Assembly: GCA_022678445.1 (NCBI GenBank)
Contig: JALBWU010000004.1
Location: forward strand, 1-64,000
Direction: 5' to 3'
DNA length: 64,000 nucleotides
From: Candidatus Aramenus sp. CH1
GTDB taxonomy: Archaea > Thermoproteota > Thermoprotei_A > Sulfolobales > Sulfolobaceae
Shown here: positions 17,151 to 26,090 of the stretch, in pieces
How the letters are laid out: each line of letters starts with the position of its first letter
Position numbering within the stretch: position 1 is the stretch's first letter
Made by a program: the position numbers and the translations under genes
The notes under the pieces: model-generated
Databases searched by the model: none
What the model saw: only the letters and a program-made list of their open reading frames with translations
Told to the model about the DNA's origin: nothing

Positions 17151-17927
17151 ATGATATATCAGTTGAGCATTGTCGCTTCGATCCTTGCAGGAATGACAAT
17201 AGTTTTGGGCGGAATAGTGGAGGGCTACGGATACGGCCTATCCCTGGGAACAAACTGGCCATACACCAGGGACATACTAGAATTAGCAGCTAAAAAGGAT
17301 CCGGAAGCCATACATAGGATATCTGCAACTTTAGTAGGGCTTATTTCGTTAGGTTATTTAGTAGTATACCCTTCATTAATAACTGTCTTGGGATTCGTAG
17401 CCGTAGTGGCTACGGCACTCCTAGGGATGGCCACTCTTTACGTCTTGGTCGGAAAACTGCCCGCTATCTTCCAAGGGCTCCACGACATAGCCGCATACAC
17501 GACGTTCGCCATATACCTTCTCCTGTTTCTTCAAGGGATCGGCTACAACGTAAACGTAGTGAACTTCCTACTCGAGGCAATAATTCCACCACACTTTCTA
17601 TACTTCGTGATATTCATGGGAGGAGTGGTGACTGGTACTAGGAGGATGAAGTACGAGATCGGCAATCCCTTTAGGCCTAAGAACAGGATCCAAGTTAGCT
17701 GGCTCATTCACTCCGTGTTAGCTGGCATATTCGTAATAGCCGTTGCGGCATTGCAATACTGGCTTACCCTGCTGTTTACAGTAATAGAGGTAGTAGCAGG
17801 ATTATATGTGCTTGACACCGCTAACAGGAACCCATCAAAGCCTGGGATCTCCGTTGGGCTCCACCAGCTCTTTTCCCTTCTTGTAGTGGTAGCAATAATA
17901 CTTAACAGCTTAGGCATAAACTTGTAA
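17151..17927 (+). CDS. ctaA: heme A synthase-like membrane protein
   Basis: A 258-residue protein with about eight membrane helices in two four-helix halves. Histidines H55 (AIHRI), H111 (GLHDI), H187 (LIHSV) and H238 (GLHQL) fall in the same pattern as the four heme ligands of the CtaA/Cox15 family, two per half. The N-terminal loop GGIVEGYGYGL also fits. The family oxidises the C8 methyl of heme O to give heme A for terminal oxidases. No heme O synthase or oxidase gene is adjacent. It is short compared with bacterial CtaA (about 300 residues), as known for archaeal forms. A TATA-like box about 28 bp upstream supports the start. Confidence 0.7.
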   Translation: MIYQLSIVASILAGMTIVLGGIVEGYGYGLSLGTNWPYTRDILELAAKKDPEAIHRISATLVGLISLGYLVVYPSLITVLGFVAVVATALLGMATLYVLVGKLPAIFQGLHDIAAYTTFAIYLLLFLQGIGYNVNVVNFLLEAIIPPHFLYFVIFMGGVVTGTRRMKYEIGNPFRPKNRIQVSWLIHSVLAGIFVIAVAALQYWLTLLFTVIEVVAGLYVLDTANRNPSKPGISVGLHQLFSLLVVVAIILNSLGINL

Positions 17928-17983
17928 ACTTGAAAATAGATCAGTTGAGGTGCATGAAATCACCTTTCATCCCTTTTTTCTCA

Positions 17984-20260
17984 TCACATTTCGTTTATGC
18001 TAACTCCCACATGGGATTCGACGTCCAAGTTATAATACCTTTTACTCAAGGTCAATATACTACTGTAGATCAGCTCTGTTATCCTTGTCCTATTCATCCC
18101 TAGGGTGGACGACAAGTACCTCCAAGGCTTTCCTTGAAGTACTTTGCCTATGAGTACTATTTCCTCCTCATCGTCAAGCCTCCAGTCCCTTTTAGCGTCC
18201 CAGAAGTACTTTAGCGTTAACATATGAATAGCGTCAGCAGAGGACTCATAAGGGCTTGTCCCCTGGAGGAAAGCGGTCAGCTTCGCGAGGTATATTTTGT
18301 TGAGCTCTATGTCCCTATGTGCCTTTATAGAGTCTAGGAGAATCCTCGCTAACGTTGGGCTCATGTCGTAGTAAACGTCGAAAACGGTGTTTAGCAACCT
18401 CTCCTTAAGCACTTCTTGAGCGATTGCCGTTATCTTCTTGGCTATCTCAGATACTGGCTTAATGACCACTACTGGGTAGTCGCCGAACTTCTCGTTCCTC
18501 TTTGGCGACACATGAACTGGAACAAAGCCGTTCCTAGTCCAGAAGTTTAGCACGTAGGGATCTCCCATGAATGCAGAGCCCACCCAGTCTACACCTTCCT
18601 CTTCGGCCTCCTTGACTACCATTTCCAAGAGCTTGCTCCCTATGCCCTTGTTCTGTAGCTCTGGAATAACGGCGATCCTGACTATCCTCCAACCTTTGAG
18701 CTTTCCAAACTCCCTAACCCTTATGTGCTTTAACATCCTGTCGGGTATCAGATCGCCATCAAAGGTCCCTCCCTTAAGCGCTAACTCTATCATGGGGTCT
18801 GAAAGGTTTCCTTCCTCCGACACTTGAGCTACAGCTATGTAGGAATCCGAGTAAATCGCCTTCACATGATGGTGGACTCCGTCTAACATTATCATGAGGT
18901 CGTCTGGATTGTTCCTGTAGTGGGCGGAGACCAGTATGCCGTACACTTGGGATAGGACATCATCAGAGGAGATAAGAGCCTCCTTTGACAACGTCTCATA
19001 GTACATCTTGGCTAGGTCTTCCGTGGGTTTCTTGGGCTCTGCATTGAGCATGAGCGCGTCGTAGAGCCAGGCCTCAATAGGGTCTCCCTCGGCGTACCTA
19101 AGGGGCTTCTCCATGGTGAGCCACTTGACGTTCTGCTTTCTCTTTTCCAGCATGTTCCTCAGGTACTTGAGGAACGACCTGCCTGAGCCCTCGTAACCGT
19201 AAACCGTAGTAACTAGGACTACTTTTTTCCAGACTTTCGTGGCCATGTCAATGTAGTTTATCCCAAAGGAGGCAGCCTCGTCCACCACGAGTACGTGCCC
19301 TTCGTCGTTCAGAGTGGCGTCTGGCGGTTCGTAATAGACCTTGAAGCCGACCCCCTCAATTGACCTTATGGCACCTATGTCTGATTTCTTTACCTTGTGC
19401 TCTATTCTCAAGGCGTCAAGGCCTAGCTTGAGGAACTCCATTATCTGCGACGACGAGGATATGGAAGGTGCAGTAACGGCCACGTGGGTCTTGAAACCCT
19501 CCTTCATGTTCACGTAGATGACGCCGGCAAGGCCCAGCCCAGTCACCGCGCTTTTACCCCTCCCCCTCGAGGCGGTAAGCGCCAGTACCCTCTTACCTCC
19601 CCTGAGGAGGTACTGGAAGCCCTCTAGCACCCTGTTCTGGTCCTCGCTGAGGGCCATGTTGTGGAGCTCCACGGGCATTACAGCCTTCTTCGGAACCACA
19701 CCGTGGGGCTTCTCCCCGAGCTCCCCATAGAACGGGTTGGCGAAGTACCCAGCCTCGTTAGCGATAAACGTACCCTTATGTTCCATCAACTTCCTCTTGA
19801 ACCTCTCCTCGTAGTAGTCCTCTACTTTATCTTCCTTGATAATGCTGTTCTTGAAGAACTTGTCCCTCTCCAGTCCGTTCGTGTAAAGAACTGCAAGTCC
19901 CCCTCCCCTCACCAAGTCGACTAGCCTGCCCACGTAATTTGGTTGGAAGTTGTCCACTAGGTCTAGGATTACCACGTCGTAGGTCGTCCCCAAGTACCTC
20001 TCGGAGGACGAGTAATCCACGTCCTCTAGGTCCGGGAATACGCTCCTAACTGCCTCTAACCTTTCCTTTGATTGTGATGCCCAAGGGTGGAAGGCGTAGG
20101 CGACTTTGGGGCTCTGGTTTGCCTCCTTGTAAAGCCGTAGGACGTCCAAAAGGTCCTGCATGTAATCCTCTTTCTCTATATAGACAAGGTTCCTGTAGTA
20201 CCTCCTCTTACCGTCCTCCAAAGACTCCCTTAGCTTTTCGAGGAATTCCTTCTTCTCCAC
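17984..20260 (-). CDS. tmcA: tRNA/rRNA cytidine acetyltransferase TmcA, copy 2
   Basis: A 758-residue paralogue of the protein at 8377-10569, with the same order: AYAFHPW and DYSSSERYLG domain, ATPase with Walker A SRGRGKS (K236) and Walker B VVDEAA (D327-E328), GNAT domain with VIPELQNKGIGSKLL, and a C-terminal helical domain. Both copies share blocks such as SAHYRNxPDDLM and WxxxGxxPV in the acetyltransferase part. All active motifs look intact, so both copies are probably active. The two differ most in the N-terminal 60 residues and the C-terminus, the likely RNA-recognition parts. It is transcribed after the 120-residue gene upstream, 34 bp away. Confidence 0.92.
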   Translation of the reverse strand: MEKKEFLEKLRESLEDGKRRYYRNLVYIEKEDYMQDLLDVLRLYKEANQSPKVAYAFHPWASQSKERLEAVRSVFPDLEDVDYSSSERYLGTTYDVVILDLVDNFQPNYVGRLVDLVRGGGLAVLYTNGLERDKFFKNSIIKEDKVEDYYEERFKRKLMEHKGTFIANEAGYFANPFYGELGEKPHGVVPKKAVMPVELHNMALSEDQNRVLEGFQYLLRGGKRVLALTASRGRGKSAVTGLGLAGVIYVNMKEGFKTHVAVTAPSISSSSQIMEFLKLGLDALRIEHKVKKSDIGAIRSIEGVGFKVYYEPPDATLNDEGHVLVVDEAASFGINYIDMATKVWKKVVLVTTVYGYEGSGRSFLKYLRNMLEKRKQNVKWLTMEKPLRYAEGDPIEAWLYDALMLNAEPKKPTEDLAKMYYETLSKEALISSDDVLSQVYGILVSAHYRNNPDDLMIMLDGVHHHVKAIYSDSYIAVAQVSEEGNLSDPMIELALKGGTFDGDLIPDRMLKHIRVREFGKLKGWRIVRIAVIPELQNKGIGSKLLEMVVKEAEEEGVDWVGSAFMGDPYVLNFWTRNGFVPVHVSPKRNEKFGDYPVVVIKPVSEIAKKITAIAQEVLKERLLNTVFDVYYDMSPTLARILLDSIKAHRDIELNKIYLAKLTAFLQGTSPYESSADAIHMLTLKYFWDAKRDWRLDDEEEIVLIGKVLQGKPWRYLSSTLGMNRTRITELIYSSILTLSKRYYNLDVESHVGVSINEM

Positions 20261-20294
20261 TAGTTACAATGCATGGGATGACTTATAGGTTCTG

Positions 20295-20657
20295 CTAAAA
20301 TGAGCCAAGACCTATCTCTCTCCTTATCAAAAGGAGGTCTTCCCTGTTTAACTTGACGTCCAATTTGCCCTCCTCCGAGAAGTCCTTAGCTACGAACACT
20401 ACCCTTATGAACCCACGCTCGCTCACCTTTTGGACGAAGTTCTTGTCTATGTAGTACTCTAGGTAAAGGGGATTGTTAACGTCGTCCTTTACAATGTTCC
20501 TGAGCACGATCTCCTTACCTTCCCTGTCCACCTCTATGTCAACTGGTGGGTTTGGAACCCTCGGGTAGTCCTCGGTCATACACACCACTACGTTTTCACA
20601 ACACACTACGCACCTTCCTTCGTCAAGGCTCTTTTTAACTTCCTCCGGTATTTCCAA
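20295..20657 (-). CDS. Cys-rich N-terminus protein of unknown function
   Basis: A 120-residue protein that I do not recognise. It carries a cluster of cysteines near the start (RCVVCCENVVVCM), which might bind a metal, then a beta-rich acidic middle (VDIEVDREGKEIVLRNIV) and a C-terminal helix. It is upstream of tmcA copy 2 on the same strand with a 34-bp gap, so they may be co-transcribed. A role linked to RNA acetylation is a guess from position only. Confidence 0.6.
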   Translation of the reverse strand: MEIPEEVKKSLDEGRCVVCCENVVVCMTEDYPRVPNPPVDIEVDREGKEIVLRNIVKDDVNNPLYLEYYIDKNFVQKVSERGFIRVVFVAKDFSEEGKLDVKLNREDLLLIRREIGLGSF

Positions 20658-20694
20658 CTCAAAGTATTTATTAGCCGTGGTTTAAAAAACGTAT

Positions 20695-22125
20695 ATGATC
20701 TCGGCTTCCGGCAAAAAGGTCGTAGCCACGCAGAACTACTTAGCCAGCTACGTGGGCGCAAAGGTATTGGAGAACGGAGGGAACGCCTTCGACGCCAGCA
20801 TAGCTGTAAGCGCCGTCCTGTCGGTAGTGATGCCCCACACCAGTGGGCTAGGAGGGGACGGGTTTCTATTGGCGAAGACCTCTGAGGGAATAATAGCCTA
20901 TAACGCGTCGGGGTGGGCCCCCAAGGGACTAAAAGCTGAAAAGATAGGCGTTAGGGACGTTAACTCCATAGTAGTCCCGGGTCTAGTGGACTTGTGGGAC
21001 TTCCTCCAAGAGTACACGACAAAGCCCTACGAGGAACTCCTCTACCCTGCAATAAAGCTGGCAACTGACGGCTTTAACGTGGGCAGAAGCTTACACAACG
21101 CCATCAAGGGTTACTCTGGGAACGCCGAGTGGAACGCCACGTTTGGGGGCAAGTCGTTTTCCGACGTAGTTAAGATCCCAAAACTTGGCAAAATCCTAAA
21201 AGAGGTGGCCAAGGACCCAAGGAGCTTTTACGAGAGCGTGTCCGAGAGGCTAGTAGAAGGACTTAGGAGGGAGGGAAGTCCCATGGAGGTGGAGGACTTC
21301 TCCTCGTTCAGAGGAGAGAAGGTTAAGCCGTTAACCGCAACTTACAGGGGTTACACGCTTTACGAGATTCCGCCCAACTCTCAAGGCGTCACAACCTTGC
21401 AGTTGTTAAAGATGGTGGAGATCTCTGGGATAAACGCGAGGCCCTTTAACGACCGCGAAAGGATAAAGAGGCACGTAGAACTCTCGGCTTTGACTTACGA
21501 GGACAGGAACAAGTACGTGGCGGACCCGAGGTTCTACGACGTACCCAAGTTCCTCCTAGATGAGGACTACTTGAGGAGAAGAATGAGCACCCTGCCTCCC
21601 ATCTCTGAGGTAAAGGATGGTGACACTACATTTTTCGTGGTAGGAGACGGGGAGAACGAAGTGGGCTTTGTGCAGAGCCTTTTCCACTCCTTCGGTTCCG
21701 GGATCATGGTGGAGGGGGTAGTGTTCAATAACAGGGGACACGGCTTTACTACTGGATCAAACAAGCCCGAGGGCAAGAAGAGGCCTATGCACACGCTCTC
21801 AATCCTCCTGGCGGAGAGGGGCGAGGAGACCGTAATAATAGGTTGCGCTGGCGGAGATCTGAGGCCCCAGATACACGCGGAAGTCCTAGAGAACTACGTT
21901 GACTTCGGCATGGAAATAGACGAAGCTGTGTTTGCACCGAGGTTCATGTACTTGGGTGACAAGGTTATTGCTGAGGCCGAAATAAGCGAAGGTCTAGTAA
22001 ACGTGGGACACCTATCCCACCAAGTGGGTATCGTTCAAGCTATGAAGAAGAAAGGGAACAACTACGTTGCCGTAGCTGACCCTAGAAGTGAAGGGGCGGC
22101 TCTTCCGGTTCACTTCCACACTTAG
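20695..22125 (+). CDS. ggt: gamma-glutamyltransferase family protein
   Basis: A 476-residue N-terminal nucleophile hydrolase. Such enzymes are made as a precursor and cut themselves before a threonine, here most likely T311 in DGDTTFF, giving a large and a small subunit. Other family blocks are ENGGNAFDAS, SGLGGDGF, GSGIMVEGVVFNN and GCAGGDLRPQ. No signal peptide is visible, so it is probably cytoplasmic, unlike bacterial periplasmic enzymes. Since glutathione is not expected in Sulfolobales, the substrate may be another gamma-glutamyl compound or a cephalosporin-like amide. Its 3' end overlaps the convergent hexokinase gene by 44 bp. Confidence 0.88.
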   Translation: MISASGKKVVATQNYLASYVGAKVLENGGNAFDASIAVSAVLSVVMPHTSGLGGDGFLLAKTSEGIIAYNASGWAPKGLKAEKIGVRDVNSIVVPGLVDLWDFLQEYTTKPYEELLYPAIKLATDGFNVGRSLHNAIKGYSGNAEWNATFGGKSFSDVVKIPKLGKILKEVAKDPRSFYESVSERLVEGLRREGSPMEVEDFSSFRGEKVKPLTATYRGYTLYEIPPNSQGVTTLQLLKMVEISGINARPFNDRERIKRHVELSALTYEDRNKYVADPRFYDVPKFLLDEDYLRRRMSTLPPISEVKDGDTTFFVVGDGENEVGFVQSLFHSFGSGIMVEGVVFNNRGHGFTTGSNKPEGKKRPMHTLSILLAERGEETVIIGCAGGDLRPQIHAEVLENYVDFGMEIDEAVFAPRFMYLGDKVIAEAEISEGLVNVGHLSHQVGIVQAMKKKGNNYVAVADPRSEGAALPVHFHT

Positions 22126-22990
22126 CCTCCTTAAATGCCAAGAGGACTGCTCCGTATTCCGCAGGTCTCCTGCTTAATTTTCCCTCAATACCAGCCTCAC
22201 TCAAGAAGCCAATGAAGTACTTCAAGTAGAGTTCGGAGGAGAAAAGACCTCCCGAGAGGTAGGCCTTCCTCTCTGATATCTTCCTCGAGGCATAGATGGT
22301 AATAGACGACAGCTCCTTAGCGGCGTTGTATATTATCTCCTTAGCTATCGGGTCTCCCTCTGAGGCCGCCCTATCCACAACCTTTGCTAGGCCAGCAATC
22401 TCGTTAACCTTGTGTCCTTCGTGATAGGCCCACTTAATCAAATCGTCAAGGTCCCTTATTTTCATCTCCTTAAGCAGTATCTCTCCCATTTTAGTCATCT
22501 CAACCCTACCCTCTAGCATCTTAGTTAGCGTCCTCAAGGCCTTCCTACCTATCCAGTAAGAAGAACCGTCGTCCGACAATAGCCAACCCTCTCCCCCGTA
22601 CTTGTACCTTCTCTTACCGTCGTATGCCACCACTACGCTTCCTGTTCCAGCTATGGTTATAACTCCGGGCTTCCCCCTGGTCTCAGCGTAAAGGGCTATG
22701 AAGGAGTCGTGCTCTATGATTATTTTTTTTCCTATGCCGTAGAGTGCCTTTGAGAGAACCTCGTAGTCGTGCCTTGAGTCCAGGCCGGCTAAGCCTATGC
22801 AGACCACGTCTGGGGTCTCATTATTAGTGGCGTGCAGTATGGCCTCCTTTATGTTCTCCAGAGCCCTTTCAAGGCCCACGTTGTGATAGTTCCCTGGACC
22901 GCTAACGTGATATCCTATTAACTTACCTTCACACGTGTACGCTAGGGCTCCTGTAGAGGTACCTCCCGCGTCTACACCCACCAAAATCAT
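22082..22990 (-). CDS. BadF/BadG-family hexokinase / N-acetylglucosamine kinase
   Basis: A 302-residue sugar kinase of the ASKHA fold. The phosphate-1 loop VGVDAGGTSTGALAY at the N-terminus, the adenosine region VITIAGTGSVV (about residues 113-123) and the block GGEGWLLSDDGSSYWIGRKAL match the characterised ATP-dependent hexokinase of Sulfurisphaera tokodaii, which phosphorylates glucose, glucosamine and N-acetylglucosamine. The catalytic aspartate is expected in EHDSF. It is monocistronic and divergent from agl3 (55 bp apart). Exact sugar preference is not readable. Confidence 0.9.
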   Translation of the reverse strand: MILVGVDAGGTSTGALAYTCEGKLIGYHVSGPGNYHNVGLERALENIKEAILHATNNETPDVVCIGLAGLDSRHDYEVLSKALYGIGKKIIIEHDSFIALYAETRGKPGVITIAGTGSVVVAYDGKRRYKYGGEGWLLSDDGSSYWIGRKALRTLTKMLEGRVEMTKMGEILLKEMKIRDLDDLIKWAYHEGHKVNEIAGLAKVVDRAASEGDPIAKEIIYNAAKELSSITIYASRKISERKAYLSGGLFSSELYLKYFIGFLSEAGIEGKLSRRPAEYGAVLLAFKEAKCGSEPEEPPLHF

Positions 22991-23045
22991 AATGTTAGAT
23001 ATTATACTCTATAGATTTTAATATCTGCGTTCTAGAGATAAAGCG

Positions 23046-24203
23046 ATGAAGGTTCTAATACTTGGCGTAGACGGCTACTTGGGCTGGCCCCTAGCGCTTA
23101 GGCTGGGCGCCAGGGGACACGAGGTAATTGGCATTGATAACCTCTCAACTAGGAAGTTCTCAGAAGAGGTAGGGGCAGACTCGGCTTTTCCACTCCCTAA
23201 TCCAGAGGACAGGGTAAAGGAGGCAAAAAGGCACTTAGGGATAGACATTAACTTCTACGTCAGGGACGTTAACGACTACGACTTCCTAAAGGAGGTCCTC
23301 AGAAGGCACAAGCCAGACGTGGTAGTCCACTTCGCGGAGCAGAGGTCTGCCCCATTCTCTATGAGGGACTACAAGCACGCAGTTTACACCTTGGAGAACA
23401 ACTTGAGTAGCACGATTAAGTTAGTTTACGCAATAAAGGAAGTTGACCCGACCATTCACATTCTGAAGATGGGGACGATGGGAGAGTACGGCACTCCAAA
23501 CTTCGACATACCGGAGAGCCCCTTCGTGGAAGTCGAGATAAAGGGAAAGAGGGACAAGATAATATTTCCCAGATGGGGAGGATCAGTGTACCACTGGTCA
23601 AAGATATTTGACACTGACCTCTTGCTTTACTTCAACTCGCTGTTTGGGATCACGGTCACCGATATAATGCAGGGCCCCGTGTATGGCACGAGGACTCAGG
23701 AGATCGTAAACGAGAGCCTTAGGACCAGGTTCGACTTCGACGAGACCTGGGGGACTGTGGTGAACAGGTTTTGCGTGGAGGCTATCCTAGGCCTACCTTT
23801 AACCCCATACGGTAAAGGAGGGCAGACCAGGGGATTTATATCCCTAGAGGACAGCATGGAGGCGCTGAGGCTCTTGATCGAGCACCCGCCAAAACAGGGA
23901 GAGTATAGAGTAGTCCACCAGTTTGCGGAGATATACAGCGTCAGGAAGATAGCTGAGATCGTTAAGGAAGCTGCGGAGAGCCTAGGAATAGAGACAAGGA
24001 TACAGAACGTGGAAAACCCAAGGGTTGAGGCAGAGGAACACTACTACAACCCGGAGATCAAAGTCTTGCCGAGCCTAGGGTTCTACCCAAAGAAGAACTT
24101 GAAAGATGAAGCCAAGGCAATGATAGAGGACTTGTTGCCCTATAAGGAGAGATTAAATAGGTTCAAGCATGTAATAATGCCAAAGACAAAGTGGAGACAA
24201 TAG
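23046..24203 (+). CDS. agl3: UDP-sulfoquinovose synthase (Agl3/SqdB type)
   Basis: A 385-residue short-chain dehydrogenase/reductase that makes UDP-sulfoquinovose from UDP-glucose and sulfite. The NAD loop GVDGYLGWPLALRL is N-terminal, the catalytic region TMGEYG precedes YHWSK (Tyr and Lys), and the SqdB-specific block GPVYGTRTQEI is present. In Sulfolobus acidocaldarius Agl3 supplies the sulfosugar of the S-layer N-glycan. The sulfite could come from sulfur oxygenase reductase activity in this organism, an attractive but unproven link. The downstream glycosyltransferase fits a glycan role. Confidence 0.92.
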   Translation: MKVLILGVDGYLGWPLALRLGARGHEVIGIDNLSTRKFSEEVGADSAFPLPNPEDRVKEAKRHLGIDINFYVRDVNDYDFLKEVLRRHKPDVVVHFAEQRSAPFSMRDYKHAVYTLENNLSSTIKLVYAIKEVDPTIHILKMGTMGEYGTPNFDIPESPFVEVEIKGKRDKIIFPRWGGSVYHWSKIFDTDLLLYFNSLFGITVTDIMQGPVYGTRTQEIVNESLRTRFDFDETWGTVVNRFCVEAILGLPLTPYGKGGQTRGFISLEDSMEALRLLIEHPPKQGEYRVVHQFAEIYSVRKIAEIVKEAAESLGIETRIQNVENPRVEAEEHYYNPEIKVLPSLGFYPKKNLKDEAKAMIEDLLPYKERLNRFKHVIMPKTKWRQ

Positions 24204-24280
24204 AAGATAATACCTCAAACACTTCTTTTGTCTTAGGCGTGAACTAAGCATAAATAAAAAAGTTGTAAAGTAATAGGTTA

Positions 24281-25468
24281 ATGTTGGATTATCTGATAGT
24301 CGCAGTGAGTTTACTGGTTTCGGCGTGGAGCGCTTACAATTCCTTTTTTGCCTTCCTTGGTATTACGTGGAACATCAACGAAAATAAGGTGAGTTCTGGC
24401 CCCTCGTTCTCAATAATAATACCAGCAAAGAACGAGGAGAGGGTAATAGGAAGGCTCTTGGACAGACTGGAAAATCAAGAATACGATAGGTCAAAGGTGG
24501 AGATCATAGTGGTGGAGGACGGTTCAACTGACAACACCCTCGGAGTGTGCAAGAACTACGAGATGACATACGATAACATCAAGTGCGTCCACCTAGAGTT
24601 CTCTCCCGTACCAAACGGGAAGAGCAGGGCTCTGAACTACGCGTTAAGGATTGCTCGAGGAGAGATTATAGGTATTTACGACGCAGATACCGTTCCAAGG
24701 CTAGACGCACTTTCCTATGCAGCCTCGAAGTTCCTCAACGACAGTAACGTAGGAGCACTACAAGGTAGACTCGTCCCAATTAACGTCCGAGAGAGCGTAG
24801 TGGCTAGGTTTGCCTCGTTGGAGGAGCTCTTTTACGAGTACTCCATCTCTGGAAGGGCGAGGCTCAACCTCTTTGTCCCCCTAGAGGGAACTTGTACTTT
24901 CATAAAGAGATCTGTGCTTGAGGACGTGGGCTTGTGGAACGAGTACACGCTGACGGAGGACCTAGACTTGAGCCTAAAGATAACCTCCAGGGGATATAAG
25001 ATAGTCTATTCCCCTAACGTGATTGCTTGGAGGGAAGTGCCTACTAGTTTAAAGGCACTGATAAAGCAGAGGCTAAGGTGGTACAGGGGCCACTTTGAGG
25101 TATCGTTGAAGGTGCACAAGATCAGGCTGGACCCAAAGCTTATAGACGCCATGTTGATTATCGCAAGCCCGGTCTTCATGGTACTGAGTTTAGCTAACTA
25201 CTCCCTGGTAATTCTCTACCCCTCGCAGGTATACCTTTTTGTCACAGCCATAGTCTCGCTTGCCTCCTTTACCTCCCTAGTCCTTGCCATCATGATCTCC
25301 AGAAAACACCTAATAGAGTTCGCCTTCCCCTTCCTGTCTATCGTCTACATGAACTTCGTGGCACTCCTTAACCTTTTCGCCATGTTCATGGAGGTCTCCA
25401 AGTTTCCCAAGACGTGGGTCAAAACTGAGAGGACTGGAGGCGTTACGGTGAGGATAGATGATAGTTGA
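24281..25468 (+). CDS. family 2 glycosyltransferase with membrane segments
   Basis: A 395-residue membrane-bound glycosyltransferase. One N-terminal hydrophobic helix is followed by a GT-A domain with SIIIPAKNEE, VVEDGSTDN, the DxD motif in GIYDADT, an acidic TEDLDLSLK motif and QRLRWYRG (the QxxRW motif of processive enzymes). Three or four hydrophobic segments close the protein. It likely transfers a sugar from a nucleotide donor on the cytoplasmic membrane face. Placement after agl3 suggests a part in the N-glycan or exopolysaccharide. Its stop overlaps the Cas4-like gene by 11 bp. Confidence 0.87.
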   Translation: MLDYLIVAVSLLVSAWSAYNSFFAFLGITWNINENKVSSGPSFSIIIPAKNEERVIGRLLDRLENQEYDRSKVEIIVVEDGSTDNTLGVCKNYEMTYDNIKCVHLEFSPVPNGKSRALNYALRIARGEIIGIYDADTVPRLDALSYAASKFLNDSNVGALQGRLVPINVRESVVARFASLEELFYEYSISGRARLNLFVPLEGTCTFIKRSVLEDVGLWNEYTLTEDLDLSLKITSRGYKIVYSPNVIAWREVPTSLKALIKQRLRWYRGHFEVSLKVHKIRLDPKLIDAMLIIASPVFMVLSLANYSLVILYPSQVYLFVTAIVSLASFTSLVLAIMISRKHLIEFAFPFLSIVYMNFVALLNLFAMFMEVSKFPKTWVKTERTGGVTVRIDDS

Positions 25469-26060
25469 GCTCTTAGCTAAGATGAAATTGCAGGACTTCC
25501 TAGCCCACCAGAGGGAGGATAACACCTTTTACGTCATCGACCTCATAAGGTGCCCACTAAAGACAGAGTACGAACAAAAGTACAGGGAGGTTGCGGTTAG
25601 CCAAGCCCTTACCCCCTCTACTATCTTAGGCGAGCTGGTTCATAGGGGGCTCGAGTCACTCATCCAAATTGAAGGGTATAACGTTAGGAGCGAGGTGGAG
25701 GCGGAGAAGGTAGTCAACGTAGGGAAAGAGGTGAAGATAAAGGGAAGGTGCGACATAATGCTAGAGAAGGACGGCGAGAGGATTATTGTGGAGATAAAGT
25801 CGTCGAGAAGCGACGTAGGAATACCTCACAAGCACCACGTCATGCAACTCAGGATCTACTTGTGGCTGTTTAACGCCAAGAAAGGGGTACTATTCTACGT
25901 AACCCCGGACAGGTTCACGGAGTACGAGGTTAACGAGCCAATGGACGAGGCCTCCATCGTAAACTTGGTACAGCAGACCTTAGATAAGAACCCTTCTCCG
26001 AGATTTCAATGGGAGTGCAAGTACTGTCAGTTTTCCATAATGTGCCCGAACAAGAGATGA
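25458..26060 (+). CDS. cas4: stand-alone Cas4-like [4Fe-4S] exonuclease
   Basis: A 200-residue RecB-type PD-(D/E)xK nuclease. Catalytic residues are H62 (ELVHRG), D99 (GRCDIM), E112 and K114 (VEIKSS), with Q130 in HVMQLRIYLW. Four cysteines C32, C187, C190 and C196 should hold an iron-sulfur cluster. The positions of C32, H62 and D99 agree with the characterised SSO0001 of Saccharolobus solfataricus, a 5'-3' DNA exonuclease, which also supports this start over the ATG at 25482. No cas1, cas2 or CRISPR repeats are nearby, so this is a solo Cas4, probably with a DNA-repair or recombination role. It overlaps the glycosyltransferase gene by 11 bp. Confidence 0.88.
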   Translation: MIVELLAKMKLQDFLAHQREDNTFYVIDLIRCPLKTEYEQKYREVAVSQALTPSTILGELVHRGLESLIQIEGYNVRSEVEAEKVVNVGKEVKIKGRCDIMLEKDGERIIVEIKSSRSDVGIPHKHHVMQLRIYLWLFNAKKGVLFYVTPDRFTEYEVNEPMDEASIVNLVQQTLDKNPSPRFQWECKYCQFSIMCPNKR

Positions 26061-26090
26061 TTTTTATTTTTACACGTCACTAAATAGCCT

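Noticed and set aside
25458-26060. A CRISPR locus around the Cas4-like gene
   Set aside because: No direct repeats of CRISPR length and no cas1, cas2 or effector genes occur in the flanks, so it is a solo Cas4.
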